In this document: positions 1 through 6,300 of the stretch, in pieces
How positions within the stretch are numbered: the first letter of the stretch is position 1
Layout of the letters: each line of letters begins with the position of its first letter
Origin: an uncultured Treponema sp.
GTDB taxonomy: Bacteria; Spirochaetota; Spirochaetia; Treponematales; Treponemataceae
Assembly (NCBI GenBank): GCA_905372345.1
Contig: CAJPPE010000095.1
Location: 1 to 6,420 of the forward strand
Direction of reading: 5' to 3'
DNA: 6,420 nt
The notes under the pieces: generated by a model
What the model was told of the DNA's origin: nothing
The model's database searches: none
Seen by the model: the letters and a program-made list of their open reading frames with translations, nothing else
Program-made: the position numbers and the translations under genes

Positions 1-51
1 AGTTAGCTTTTCTAAATTTCTTAAATATTTTAGCATTATTTTTGCAGAATA

Positions 52-80
52 TTGATTTTTTCCCGAATTTTTATTATTTT
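52..80 (+). promoter_or_regulatory. Weak candidate sigma70-like promoter for clpB
   Basis: TTGATT (52-57) and TATTTT (75-80) are separated by 17 bases, each matching the vegetative consensus at 4 of 6 positions. If used, transcription would begin very close to the ATG at 87, giving an almost leaderless mRNA. That would fit the lack of a ribosome binding site. The region is so AT-rich that chance matches are likely. No CIRCE operator is visible in bases 1-86, although the true regulatory region may extend left of the window. Confidence 0.2.
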
Positions 81-86
81 TTATAC

Positions 87-2687
87 ATGAATATAGATAA
101 GTATACAGTTAAGGCTTCGGAAGCCGTTCAAGAGGCTTCTTCGCTTGCCCAAAGAGACGACCACAGTCAGGTTGAAAGTGAACATCTTTTATATGCTCTT
201 TTAGAACAAGAGGACGGAATTGTTCCTCCCTTGGTAGAAAAAATCGGAGTAAGTCCCGAAAGCCTTTTGGATGAACTCGACAAAATGCTTGACAGAAAGC
301 CCCGTGTTACGGGACAGTCCGCTCAAACTTATATTTCGCCCTTACTTGCAAAGGTTTTTGCAAATGCCGAAGGCTATGCAGATAAATTAAAAGACGAATA
401 TGTTTCTACCGAACATCTTTTACTCGCTCTAAGCGAATCTAAGGACGAAACGGGAGAACTTTTGCGCTCACGCGGTATCAATCTAAAAAATCTCCTTTCT
501 GCGCTTAAAGAAATCCGCGGAAACAACAGGGTAACAAGCGAAAATCCCGAATCTACATTCAGAAGTTTGGAAAAATTTTGCCGTGACCTTACACAGCTTG
601 CAAAAAACGAAAAGATAGATCCCGTAATCGGACGGGATGAAGAAATAAGGCGGGTAATGCAGGTGCTTTCCCGCAGAACAAAAAACAATCCCGTTTTGAT
701 CGGAGAACCGGGAGTCGGAAAAACAGCCATAGTCGAAGGCCTTGCAAGGCGTATCGTTTCAGGCGATGTGCCCGACAGCTTAAAGGGAAAAAGACTTTTA
801 TCCCTCGATCTCGGAGCCTTGGTTGCAGGAGCAAAATTCCGCGGCGAATTTGAAGAAAGATTAAAGGCCGTAATTTCCGAAGTGCAAAAATCGGAAGGCA
901 GCGTCATTCTCTTTATCGACGAGCTTCACACCCTTGTCGGTGCCGGAGCAAGCGAAGGCTCGATGGATGCTTCAAACTTATTAAAGCCGGCCCTTGCCCG
1001 CGGAGAGCTCAGGGCGATAGGAGCCACCACCTTAAACGAATACCGAAAATACATCGAAAAAGATGCAGCCCTTGAACGCCGCTTCCAACAGGTTTACTGT
1101 CCCGAACCTACGGTTGAAGACACTATAGCAATTCTGCGCGGCTTACAGGAAAAATATGAAGTTCATCACGGGGTACGCATAAGAGATGAGGCTCTCATAG
1201 CGGCAGCCGTACTTTCCAACCGTTATATCACAAGCCGATTTTTGCCCGATAAGGCGATTGACCTTGTAGATGAGGCTGCAAGCCGCCTTAAAATGGAAAT
1301 AGAAAGCCAGCCTGTTGAGCTTGATCAGGTTGAGCGCAAAATTCTTCAATTGAATATCGAAAAGGTTTCTATAGGAAAAGAAAACGATACGGCCTCAAAG
1401 GAAAGGCTTTTAAAACTTGAAGAAGAATTGGCGGAGCTTTCTTCAAAACGGAATGCGATGCAGGCCCAATGGCAAAACGAAAAGTCCCGCATTAACGAAT
1501 CCCGCAAATACAAGGAAGAATTGGAACAGCTTCGTATCGAAGAAACCAAGTACAGCCGAGAGGGAAACTTAAACAAGGCCGCCGAGCTAAAATACGGAAA
1601 AATCCCCGAGCTCGAAAAAAAGATAGCTGCCGTTACTGCTGAGCTTGAAAAAAAGGCCGGTCAGCAGGGACAGCTTTTACGCGAAGAAGTTTGCGAAGAA
1701 GATATCGCCCGAATCGTTTCAATGTGGACAGGCATTCCCGTTGCAAAAATGCTTGCAAGCGAAATGCAAAAATTTTTACAGCTTGAAAAAGTTTTACAAA
1801 CCCGCGTCGTCGGACAAGATGAAGCTGTAAGGGTAGTTTCGGATGCTATAAGAAGAAACAAGGCAGGCCTTTCTGATATGAACCGGCCCTTGGGAAGTTT
1901 TTTATGTATAGGCCCCACAGGTGTCGGCAAAACCGAATTAGCCAGAACCCTGGCCGACTTTTTGTTCAATGACGAAAAGGCTCTTACCCGAATTGACATG
2001 AGCGAGTACATGGAAAAACATTCCGTAAGCCGCCTGATAGGAGCTCCCCCCGGATATGTGGGCTATGATGAGGGAGGTCAGCTTACCGAAGCTGTAAGAC
2101 GCAGGCCCTACAGCGTAATCCTCTTTGACGAAATCGAAAAGGCCCATCAGGATGTTTTTAACGTCTTTTTGCAGATTTTGGATGACGGGCGTCTTACCGA
2201 CGGGCAGGGCAGGGTAGTCGATTTTAAGAACACAATTATAATTATGACCAGCAACATAGGTTCCGAGTACATATTGACCGCAAAGGACATGGGAAGCATA
2301 AAAGAAGAAATTACCAAAATCCTCCGCGATAATTTTAGACCCGAATTTTTAAACCGTATCGACGAAATCCTAACCTTTAACAGGCTCGAAAAAGAGCATA
2401 TCCGAAAGATTGTCGATATTCAGCTTAAATCCGTTGCAGAACGCTTGCAGGCTCGCAGACTAGGCTTAAAAGTTTCGGATAAGGCTAAGGATTTTCTTGC
2501 AGACATAGGCTACGACCCCATGTTCGGTGCCCGCCCCCTAAAGAGGGCTATACAGGCCGAGCTTGAAAACAAACTCGCCCGCGAAGTTCTCGAAGGCAAA
2601 TTCCCCGAAGGCAGCACAATACTGGTAGACAAGGGAGAGGACAGCCTTATCTTTAAGAAAGAGACATTGAAAAACTCCGGCCAATAA
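87..2687 (+). CDS. clpB: ClpB, Hsp100 protein disaggregase (AAA+ chaperone)
   Basis: Complete 866-residue protein, close to the usual ClpB length. ClpB is a cytoplasmic hexameric ATPase that works with DnaK/DnaJ/GrpE to pull polypeptides out of aggregates after heat stress. Seen in order: Clp N domain (about 1-145); AAA1 with Walker A GEPGVGKT (206-213), pore loop GAKFRG (248-253), Walker B ILFIDE (274-279) and arginine fingers R331/R332; a coiled-coil middle domain (about 404-530); AAA2 with Walker A GPTGVGKT (609-616), pore loop GYVG (656-659), Walker B VILFDE (677-682), arginine finger R757 and sensor-2 GARPLKR (814-820). The long middle domain and the absence of an IGF/IGL ClpP-binding loop separate it from ClpA and ClpC. 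The first AAA1 pore-loop aromatic is Phe251 where E. coli has Tyr. The ATG at 87 is chosen because the protein then begins MNIDKYT, aligned with family N-termini; a TTG at 42 would add 15 atypical residues. No Shine-Dalgarno motif precedes either start. Confidence 0.97.
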   Translation: MNIDKYTVKASEAVQEASSLAQRDDHSQVESEHLLYALLEQEDGIVPPLVEKIGVSPESLLDELDKMLDRKPRVTGQSAQTYISPLLAKVFANAEGYADKLKDEYVSTEHLLLALSESKDETGELLRSRGINLKNLLSALKEIRGNNRVTSENPESTFRSLEKFCRDLTQLAKNEKIDPVIGRDEEIRRVMQVLSRRTKNNPVLIGEPGVGKTAIVEGLARRIVSGDVPDSLKGKRLLSLDLGALVAGAKFRGEFEERLKAVISEVQKSEGSVILFIDELHTLVGAGASEGSMDASNLLKPALARGELRAIGATTLNEYRKYIEKDAALERRFQQVYCPEPTVEDTIAILRGLQEKYEVHHGVRIRDEALIAAAVLSNRYITSRFLPDKAIDLVDEAASRLKMEIESQPVELDQVERKILQLNIEKVSIGKENDTASKERLLKLEEELAELSSKRNAMQAQWQNEKSRINESRKYKEELEQLRIEETKYSREGNLNKAAELKYGKIPELEKKIAAVTAELEKKAGQQGQLLREEVCEEDIARIVSMWTGIPVAKMLASEMQKFLQLEKVLQTRVVGQDEAVRVVSDAIRRNKAGLSDMNRPLGSFLCIGPTGVGKTELARTLADFLFNDEKALTRIDMSEYMEKHSVSRLIGAPPGYVGYDEGGQLTEAVRRRPYSVILFDEIEKAHQDVFNVFLQILDDGRLTDGQGRVVDFKNTIIIMTSNIGSEYILTAKDMGSIKEEITKILRDNFRPEFLNRIDEILTFNRLEKEHIRKIVDIQLKSVAERLQARRLGLKVSDKAKDFLADIGYDPMFGARPLKRAIQAELENKLAREVLEGKFPEGSTILVDKGEDSLIFKKETLKNSGQ

Positions 2688-2705
2688 GATTAAGGATTAC
2701 TTTTT
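2688..2705. other. Convergent clpB/chemoreceptor junction with a weak inverted repeat
   Basis: Only 18 bases separate the two stop codons. A 6-bp inverted repeat TTAAGG (2690-2695) / CCTTAA (2711-2716) spans the junction and runs into the receptor's last codons. The 15-base loop contains a T7 run (2701-2707). The stem is short and AT-rich and the T run lies inside the loop, so this is not a standard intrinsic terminator. No better terminator is visible for either gene. Confidence 0.3.
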
Positions 2706-4799
2706 TTACACCTTAAACTTGCCGACCTCCTTGGAAAGATTTTCAATGCTCTCTTTATTCTTTTGGCTTATTGCGTTTACTTCCTGTACGGCATTGCTAA
2801 TCTGTACCGCACCGGAGGCCATCTCGTTCATGCTGTCGGTGATGACTCGGGTAAGTTCGTCGAGCTTTTGCATCTCCTGAGCAACATTTTCGCCGCCGCG
2901 GAGCATCTCGGCAGAGCCGTCGTTTACTTGGTTGGTTACCATGTTTATGTCGCGGATAGCCGACAAAACTTCCTTGCTGCCGTTTTCTTGTTCACGCATA
3001 GCATCCATGAGGTTTTGGCTCATTGTTTTTACCTGCTCGGAAAGGGCGAAGATGGCATTGAACTTTTCTTCTGCCGTTTTTGCAGAAGTTGAAAGAGCTT
3101 CAATTTCTCCTGAAAGAACTTTGAGGGTGGAAGTGATTGTTTTACCCTGAGTACTGGACTCTTCTGCGAGCTTACGGATTTCGTCTGCAACGACTGCAAA
3201 GCCCTTGCCCGCTTCGCCTGCGTGTGCGGCTTCGATAGCGGCGTTCATTGCGAGCAAGTTGGTTTGGCTTGCGATGTGCTGAATAACGCTTGAAGCCTCC
3301 AATAGGCCGCCCGATTCTTCGGCTATTTTTTGTGTAACGCTGTTTGCTCCTGAAATCGTTTCCTTGCCGTCTGCCGTAGCACTTGCGAGAGTTTTAACCG
3401 CATCATTAGTTTTGTCGAGGGTCTGTGTGATGGAAGCTATGTTCCCGACCATCTGCTCAATAGCCGAAGAAGACTCGGCAACTGAAGCTGCCTGATTTTC
3501 AATACTGCCGTTAAGCTGTTTTATTGTGCGGATAATCTCTTCGATGGTTGCGGCGGTTTCGGTAACGCTTGCAGCTTGGGTCAAAGCCTGCTGCTTTACG
3601 CCATCGATGTTTGCACTTATTTGATGAACGGCACTGGCGGTTTCGGTCATGTTGGAAGCAAGCTCATTGCCGATATTTGTCATATCTTCACTGCTTTCAC
3701 CGACGGATTTAATCGACGAGCCTATTTTTTCGATTGTTTCATTGAAGTATTCCGATAAATCGGTAACTTCATCGTTGCCGTGCACTGGCAAGCGGACGGT
3801 AAGGTCGCCTTCACCTTCTGCAATGTCTTTAAGGGCATTTACGACAACATTGACAGGTTTTATCATTGCACGGGCAACAAAAAAGACAATAACCAAACTT
3901 CCCGCTAAAACACCAAACCCGATGAGAATCATTTCAAGCCGTAGGGTATCAACTGAGCCCATAAACTCATCGGTTGGAGCACTGATGATAACTGTCCAGT
4001 CTGTGGTTTTCATTGTAGCGTAAGAAGCTATTTTGTTTATGCCCTTGTATTCGTAATAGCCGATAGAAGGTTCATCGATTTCAACCGCCATTTTCTCAAA
4101 GTCGGCAATAGATTTGAAACTTGAGTCGGCCTTTACCATCTCCTGCGAGTTCTCCATTTTTTCAACCAATGTAAAATCTTTTGCCGCAATAGTGGTTCCC
4201 GTAAGTCCTAGGATATAGCAATAGCCCGTTTTGCCGACAACGATGTCATCGATAAGATTGGAAAGCAGTAAACCGTCAACATCGGCACCCAATACCCCAA
4301 TGATGTTCCTATTGTCATCATACACAGGGATGGAAAACGTGATAAAAAAACCTTCGCTGTATGTGCTATTGTAAGGTTCAGTAGTAATTCTTTTCCCCTC
4401 AGCCGCTTCTTTAAACCAAAAAATATTTGCATAATTTTCCTGCCTTCCGTCGGGATAATATTGAATACCCGATACATCGGCAAAATATAATTCTTCCAGC
4501 AATGGATTGAATTGGGCTTCTTTGATAAGTATCTCCGTTTTATTTTGGGACGAAACCGACGCATCGCGAATTTGCGGCATTCGGGCTATGCCTTCCAAAA
4601 ATTGAAACATAGTATTAACCCGCCCGTCAATAATTTCGGCCGTATCGGTCGCTTTGTCAATTAAGTGTGTCGCTACCTTTTCGGTTACTGCTTTTCGGGC
4701 AGTACGTACTCCTATAAGGGCAAGGATAAATCCGACTACAAAAGTAAGTAAGCCGAACACAAGCAGCAATTTGTTGCGCATTGAAAAACGTTTTTTCAT
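2706..4799 (-). CDS. Methyl-accepting chemotaxis protein, double-Cache chemoreceptor
   Basis: Complete 697-residue transmembrane chemoreceptor. Receptors of this type bind a ligand outside the inner membrane and control CheA through CheW to set flagellar rotation. In order: a short basic cytoplasmic N-terminus; membrane helix 1 (about 11-30); an extracytoplasmic dCache_1-like sensor (about 37-283) with the features W128, a [10 protein letters not shown] segment (143-152) and GADVDG (171-176); membrane helix 2 (about 289-310); HAMP (about 311-360, with P315 and E344); and a long signalling coiled coil whose hairpin tip, about 509-548, contains [18 protein letters not shown] and [18 protein letters not shown]. 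The arms are each about 22-24 heptads, compatible with a 44H-type receptor. SSAIEQMVG (444-452) resembles a methylation site. The C-terminus is KFKV, with no CheR/CheB-docking pentapeptide. Start choice: the ATG at 4799 has AGGAGA nine bases upstream; a longer frame to 4895 would add 32 residues encoded by hairpin DNA. Ligand unknown. Confidence 0.95.
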   Translation of the reverse strand: MKKRFSMRNKLLLVFGLLTFVVGFILALIGVRTARKAVTEKVATHLIDKATDTAEIIDGRVNTMFQFLEGIARMPQIRDASVSSQNKTEILIKEAQFNPLLEELYFADVSGIQYYPDGRQENYANIFWFKEAAEGKRITTEPYNSTYSEGFFITFSIPVYDDNRNIIGVLGADVDGLLLSNLIDDIVVGKTGYCYILGLTGTTIAAKDFTLVEKMENSQEMVKADSSFKSIADFEKMAVEIDEPSIGYYEYKGINKIASYATMKTTDWTVIISAPTDEFMGSVDTLRLEMILIGFGVLAGSLVIVFFVARAMIKPVNVVVNALKDIAEGEGDLTVRLPVHGNDEVTDLSEYFNETIEKIGSSIKSVGESSEDMTNIGNELASNMTETASAVHQISANIDGVKQQALTQAASVTETAATIEEIIRTIKQLNGSIENQAASVAESSSAIEQMVGNIASITQTLDKTNDAVKTLASATADGKETISGANSVTQKIAEESGGLLEASSVIQHIASQTNLLAMNAAIEAAHAGEAGKGFAVVADEIRKLAEESSTQGKTITSTLKVLSGEIEALSTSAKTAEEKFNAIFALSEQVKTMSQNLMDAMREQENGSKEVLSAIRDINMVTNQVNDGSAEMLRGGENVAQEMQKLDELTRVITDSMNEMASGAVQISNAVQEVNAISQKNKESIENLSKEVGKFKV

Positions 4800-4808
4800 G
4801 GTTTTATA

Positions 4809-4814
4809 TCTCCT
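4809..4814 (-). promoter_or_regulatory. Ribosome binding site of the chemoreceptor gene
   Basis: On the minus strand AGGAGA lies nine bases before the ATG at 4799. It fixes the start there rather than at the upstream in-frame codon at 4895, which has no such motif and sits in inverted-repeat DNA. Confidence 0.8.
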
Positions 4815-4818
4815 ATAA

Positions 4819-4841
4819 TTTAAGGGGGATGTCCCCTTAAA
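4819..4841. repeat. Inverted repeat 1, hairpin beside the receptor ribosome binding site
   Basis: TTTAAGGGG (4819-4827) pairs with CCCCTTAAA (4833-4841): a perfect 9-bp stem with a 5-base loop. On the minus strand it ends four bases before the AGGAGA site. A near-identical hairpin (6025-6044) occupies the same place ahead of the other minus-strand gene, which suggests a leader element rather than a terminator. Confidence 0.75.
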
Positions 4842-4853
4842 AATCCCCCCAAT

Positions 4854-4900
4854 TAGGGGTGCTTTTTTCTTTTTTCCGACAAAAGAAAGAAGCACCCCTA
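4854..4900. repeat. Inverted repeat 2, long hairpin with 20-bp stem
   Basis: Bases 4854-4873 pair with 4881-4900 around a 7-base loop. The outer 11 bp (TAGGGGTGCTT / AAGCACCCCTA) are perfect. The inner 9 bp are a T/C arm against an A/G arm with one non-Watson-Crick position (4865/4889). It is the longest stem in the window. No T run follows on either strand, so it is not a typical intrinsic terminator. Confidence 0.8.
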
Positions 4901-4921
4901 TGACCCCGAAAAAAGAAAAGT

Positions 4922-4955
4922 GCGGCTTAGGGGCTTACGCCCCTAAGAACCCCGC
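4922..4955. repeat. Inverted repeat 3, hairpin with tetraloop
   Basis: CTTAGGGGC (4926-4934) and GCCCCTAAG (4939-4947) form a perfect 9-bp stem with a TTAC loop. GCGG (4922-4925) and CCGC (4952-4955) can add a lower 4-bp stem across a 4-base bulge. The lower stem shares 4954-4955 with the next hairpin, so the two cannot both be fully formed. Confidence 0.75.
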
Positions 4956-4986
4956 TGAAAAAGGTACAGGATGTACCTTTTTCAGC
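4954..4986. repeat. Inverted repeat 4, perfect 14-bp hairpin
   Basis: GCTGAAAAAGGTAC (4954-4967) and GTACCTTTTTCAGC (4973-4986) form a perfect 14-bp stem around a 5-base loop AGGAT. The next inverted repeat begins at the very next base. Confidence 0.85.
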
Positions 4987-5011
4987 TTCGAGTTTGCGGT
5001 GCAAACTCGAA
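4987..5011. repeat. Inverted repeat 5, perfect 11-bp hairpin
   Basis: TTCGAGTTTGC (4987-4997) and GCAAACTCGAA (5001-5011) pair perfectly around a 3-base loop. Its ends are TTCGAG and CTCGAA, the same boxes used in the array at 5124-5284, which suggests a common origin. Confidence 0.85.
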
Positions 5012-5023
5012 CGACTATTCTGG

Positions 5024-5040
5024 GCGGACGTCCTGTCCGC
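5024..5040. repeat. Inverted repeat 6, GC-rich hairpin
   Basis: GCGGAC (5024-5029) and GTCCGC (5035-5040) form a 6-bp stem with a GTCCT loop. The alternative palindrome GGACGTCC (5026-5033) overlaps it. Confidence 0.6.
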
Positions 5041-5060
5041 TTTTGGGGTATTCTGTATTT

Positions 5061-5091
5061 TTTGGATTGAATTGTCCCAATCCGAAAGGAC
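5061..5091. repeat. 31-bp direct repeat, copy 1
   Basis: This 31-base sequence, beginning TTTGGATTGAATT and ending GAAAGGAC, recurs exactly at 6128-6158 in the same orientation. It contains inverted repeat 7: GGATTG (5064-5069) / CAATCC (5078-5083), with an 8-base loop. The two copies bracket the box array and the HU-like gene. Bases on either side of the copies do not match. Confidence 0.9.
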
Positions 5092-5102
5092 ATTTAGATT
5101 AT

Positions 5103-5119
5103 CCGCACAAAAGGTGCGG
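5103..5119. repeat. Inverted repeat 8, 6-bp hairpin
   Basis: CCGCAC (5103-5108) and GTGCGG (5114-5119) form a 6-bp stem with a 5-base loop. It is the last of the hairpin series before the box array begins at 5124. Confidence 0.6.
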
Positions 5120-5123
5120 CGTT

Positions 5124-5284
5124 CTCGAATTACCTTTCGAGATACTCTCGAACGGTGCTTCGAGGGTGCGTCGACTTATGCTTCGAGACATCCTCGAACG
5201 GTGCTTCGAGGCTGCGTCGACTTATGCTTCGAGACATCCTCGAACGATGTTTCGAGACTCACTCGAAGTATGCTTCAACGCATC
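5124..5284. repeat. Array of seven 23-bp units made of CTCGAA/TTCGAG boxes
   Basis: Each unit is box-N6-box-N5, typically CTCGAA-N6-TTCGAG-N5. Units start at 5124, 5147, 5170, 5193, 5216, 5239 and 5262. The 14 boxes start at alternating 12- and 11-base steps without exception. CTCGAA and TTCGAG are reverse complements, so any such pair can form a 6-bp stem; units 3 and 5 have GTCGAC as first box, and the last box is degenerate (TTCAAC). A 46-bp higher-order duplication is visible: 5147-5192 and 5193-5238 differ at one base. The third 46-bp block (5239-5284) matches at 35 positions. The array ends six bases beyond the stop codon of the HU-like gene. The 23-bp period argues against protein coding. 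Function unknown. Confidence 0.9.
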
Positions 5285-5290
5285 GGCTGA

Positions 5291-6001
5291 TTATGCAGCA
5301 ACAGTCAAGGCTTTATTAAACCTTCCGGTTTTAAGTGTTTTACCGGATTTGTTGCCTTCCAGTATTTTCGTGCGCACTTCGATGTAGTAGGTGCCGGCTT
5401 TAAGGCCGGCGGGAATTATGGCCATAAGGCGGGCGGGTTTATTTTCGGCTATTACCGCTGCCCGTACCGCTTCTCCCGTTTCCGGTACAAAGAAGATGCC
5501 TTGTGCCGCATCTTTGGCATCGAATTTAAGGCGGCTTCCTACCAGCTGGACGACCCCGCCTTTGGTCAAGGTTGTGTTTACTGTACCTGTTACGATGTCG
5601 GTTACTTCGGTGATGTATGGGTTAGTGTCTGCCGCTTCGGTTTTTTCGCACTTGATTTTACTTGCTGCTTCTTTAAGAAGCGGTCCTGCCGTAAGATTTA
5701 AGTTTACCGAATGCCGTTTTTTGTCGAAGGTGTCGGTTGCCCCGATAAACACGCCCGATATGCTTAAAGATGTGTTCATAAGCGGAGTGTTGACAGCTGC
5801 CCCGTCTTTGATAAGGGCACTTACGACTTCGCCATAGACTTGCAAGGCAGCTTTTGTATCGGCTTTGGTCAGTGTCGAACCTTTTTCCATCATAAGGTCA
5901 ATGATCTCGTCTAAAGAAAACGAACGCACATCGGCAGCTTGTGCCATATAGTCGTTTTCATCCGGAGTGAGAAGATTCTCACGAAGTGCGTATTTTAACA
6001 T
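5291..6001 (-). CDS. HU-like DNA-binding domain protein with Ig-like DUF4469-type C-terminus
   Basis: Complete 236-residue protein with no signal peptide or membrane segment, so probably cytoplasmic. Residues about 1-115 resemble the HU-type domain of Bacteroides/Treponema DNA-binding proteins: a helical start, a segment rich in short hydrophobic helices (26-65), then a beta-rich part with KKRHSVNLNLTAGP (94-107). Residues about 125-235 look like the beta-sandwich called DUF4469: a conserved-looking NPYITEVTDI start (127-136), GSRLKFD (155-161), GIFFVPE (168-174), IIPAGLKAGTYYIEVRT (195-211), and a GRFNKALTV end (226-234). The family assignment comes from recognising this architecture, not from a search. 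Its role is not established; DNA binding is inferred from the HU fold. The ATG at 6001 is supported by AGGAGG five bases upstream. The gene is monocistronic or reads on toward the receptor gene 491 bases away. Confidence 0.85.
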   Translation of the reverse strand: MLKYALRENLLTPDENDYMAQAADVRSFSLDEIIDLMMEKGSTLTKADTKAALQVYGEVVSALIKDGAAVNTPLMNTSLSISGVFIGATDTFDKKRHSVNLNLTAGPLLKEAASKIKCEKTEAADTNPYITEVTDIVTGTVNTTLTKGGVVQLVGSRLKFDAKDAAQGIFFVPETGEAVRAAVIAENKPARLMAIIPAGLKAGTYYIEVRTKILEGNKSGKTLKTGRFNKALTVAA

Positions 6002-6006
6002 ACAGT

Positions 6007-6012
6007 CCTCCT
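6007..6012 (-). promoter_or_regulatory. Ribosome binding site of the HU-like gene
   Basis: On the minus strand a full AGGAGG lies five bases before the ATG at 6001, a strong consensus site that fixes the start. Confidence 0.85.
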
Positions 6013-6024
6013 AAAAAGATTTTT

Positions 6025-6044
6025 TAAGGGGAAGTATCCCCTTA
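6025..6044. repeat. Leader hairpin of the HU-like gene
   Basis: TAAGGGGA (6025-6032) and TCCCCTTA (6037-6044) form a perfect 8-bp stem with a 4-base loop, 12 bases upstream of the AGGAGG site. Its arms match those of the hairpin at 4819-4841 ahead of the receptor gene. Confidence 0.75.
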
Positions 6045-6127
6045 GCCCCCTCGTCTGTCTTTGGGGAGGAAGGACATCCCGACAGAACGGGTTTGCCTTG
6101 AAGCTCTGCCGGCTGTACCTCCCCTGA

Positions 6128-6158
6128 TTTGGATTGAATTGTCCCAATCCGAAAGGAC
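6128..6158. repeat. 31-bp direct repeat, copy 2
   Basis: Exact copy of 5061-5091, including the internal GGATTG/CAATCC inverted repeat (6131-6136 / 6145-6150). It lies in the probable untranslated leader of the HU-like gene, 1067 bases from copy 1. Confidence 0.9.
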
Positions 6159-6202
6159 GTTCCGATATAAAAAAACATACGGAATGGAATATCTTTTTCC
6201 GT

Positions 6203-6231
6203 GTTTTATGAGATAGTTGATTGTTTGTAAA
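6203..6231 (-). promoter_or_regulatory. Candidate sigma70-like promoter for the HU-like gene
   Basis: On the minus strand TTTACA (6226-6231, 5 of 6 to consensus) and TAAAAC (6203-6208, 4 of 6) are 17 bases apart. Transcription would start near 6196 and give a leader of roughly 195 bases that includes the 31-bp repeat and the leader hairpin. The surroundings are AT-rich, so this is tentative. Confidence 0.3.
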
Positions 6232-6300
6232 AAAGTTTTGCTGTTTGCCCTTTGTAATAATCTTTTTTGGAAATAGACGGTTCAGATACAAGGAGTTAGA

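Larger units (their letters stand above)
4800..5290. other. Gene-free repeat and hairpin region between the receptor and HU-like genes
   Basis: 491 bases without a credible gene. From left to right it holds the receptor's ribosome binding site, eight successive inverted repeats (4819-5119), one copy of a 31-bp repeat (5061-5091), and a seven-unit 23-bp box array (5124-5284) that ends six bases from the stop codon of the next gene. Two overlapping plus-strand frames are open here. They run through the palindromes and the array, whose 23-bp unit is not a multiple of three, and one continues antisense into the HU-like gene, so they are treated as noncoding. No convincing promoter for the receptor gene was found. 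Confidence 0.8.

Noticed and set aside
42..86. TTG start giving a 15-residue longer ClpB
   Set aside because: The added residues are Phe/Tyr-rich, unlike ClpB N-termini, and no ribosome binding site precedes the TTG.
374..907. Minus-strand open frames inside clpB and plus-strand frames inside the receptor gene
   Set aside because: Shadows of strongly conserved genes in other frames, with low-complexity Ser/Leu/Arg-rich translations.
2690..2716. Bidirectional terminator between clpB and the receptor gene
   Set aside because: The stem is only 6 AT-rich base pairs with a 15-base loop, and the T run lies in the loop instead of after the stem.
4800..4895. Longer chemoreceptor start at 4895
   Set aside because: The 32 extra residues are translated from inverted-repeat DNA and would put basic sequence before the membrane helix; AGGAGA supports the ATG at 4799.
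5124..5284. CRISPR array
   Set aside because: Units are contiguous with only 5-6 base spacers inside each unit, spacers are not unique, and no cas gene is nearby.
5282..5298. Sigma28-like GCCGAT-type -10 on the minus strand upstream of the receptor
   Set aside because: Only a partial match, no TAAA-type -35 at the right distance, and it lies about 490 bases from the receptor start.
4971..5387. Two overlapping plus-strand open frames (4971-5387 and 4994-5290)
   Set aside because: Both read through palindromes and the 23-bp array, and one runs antisense into the HU-like gene. No domain or ribosome binding site is seen.
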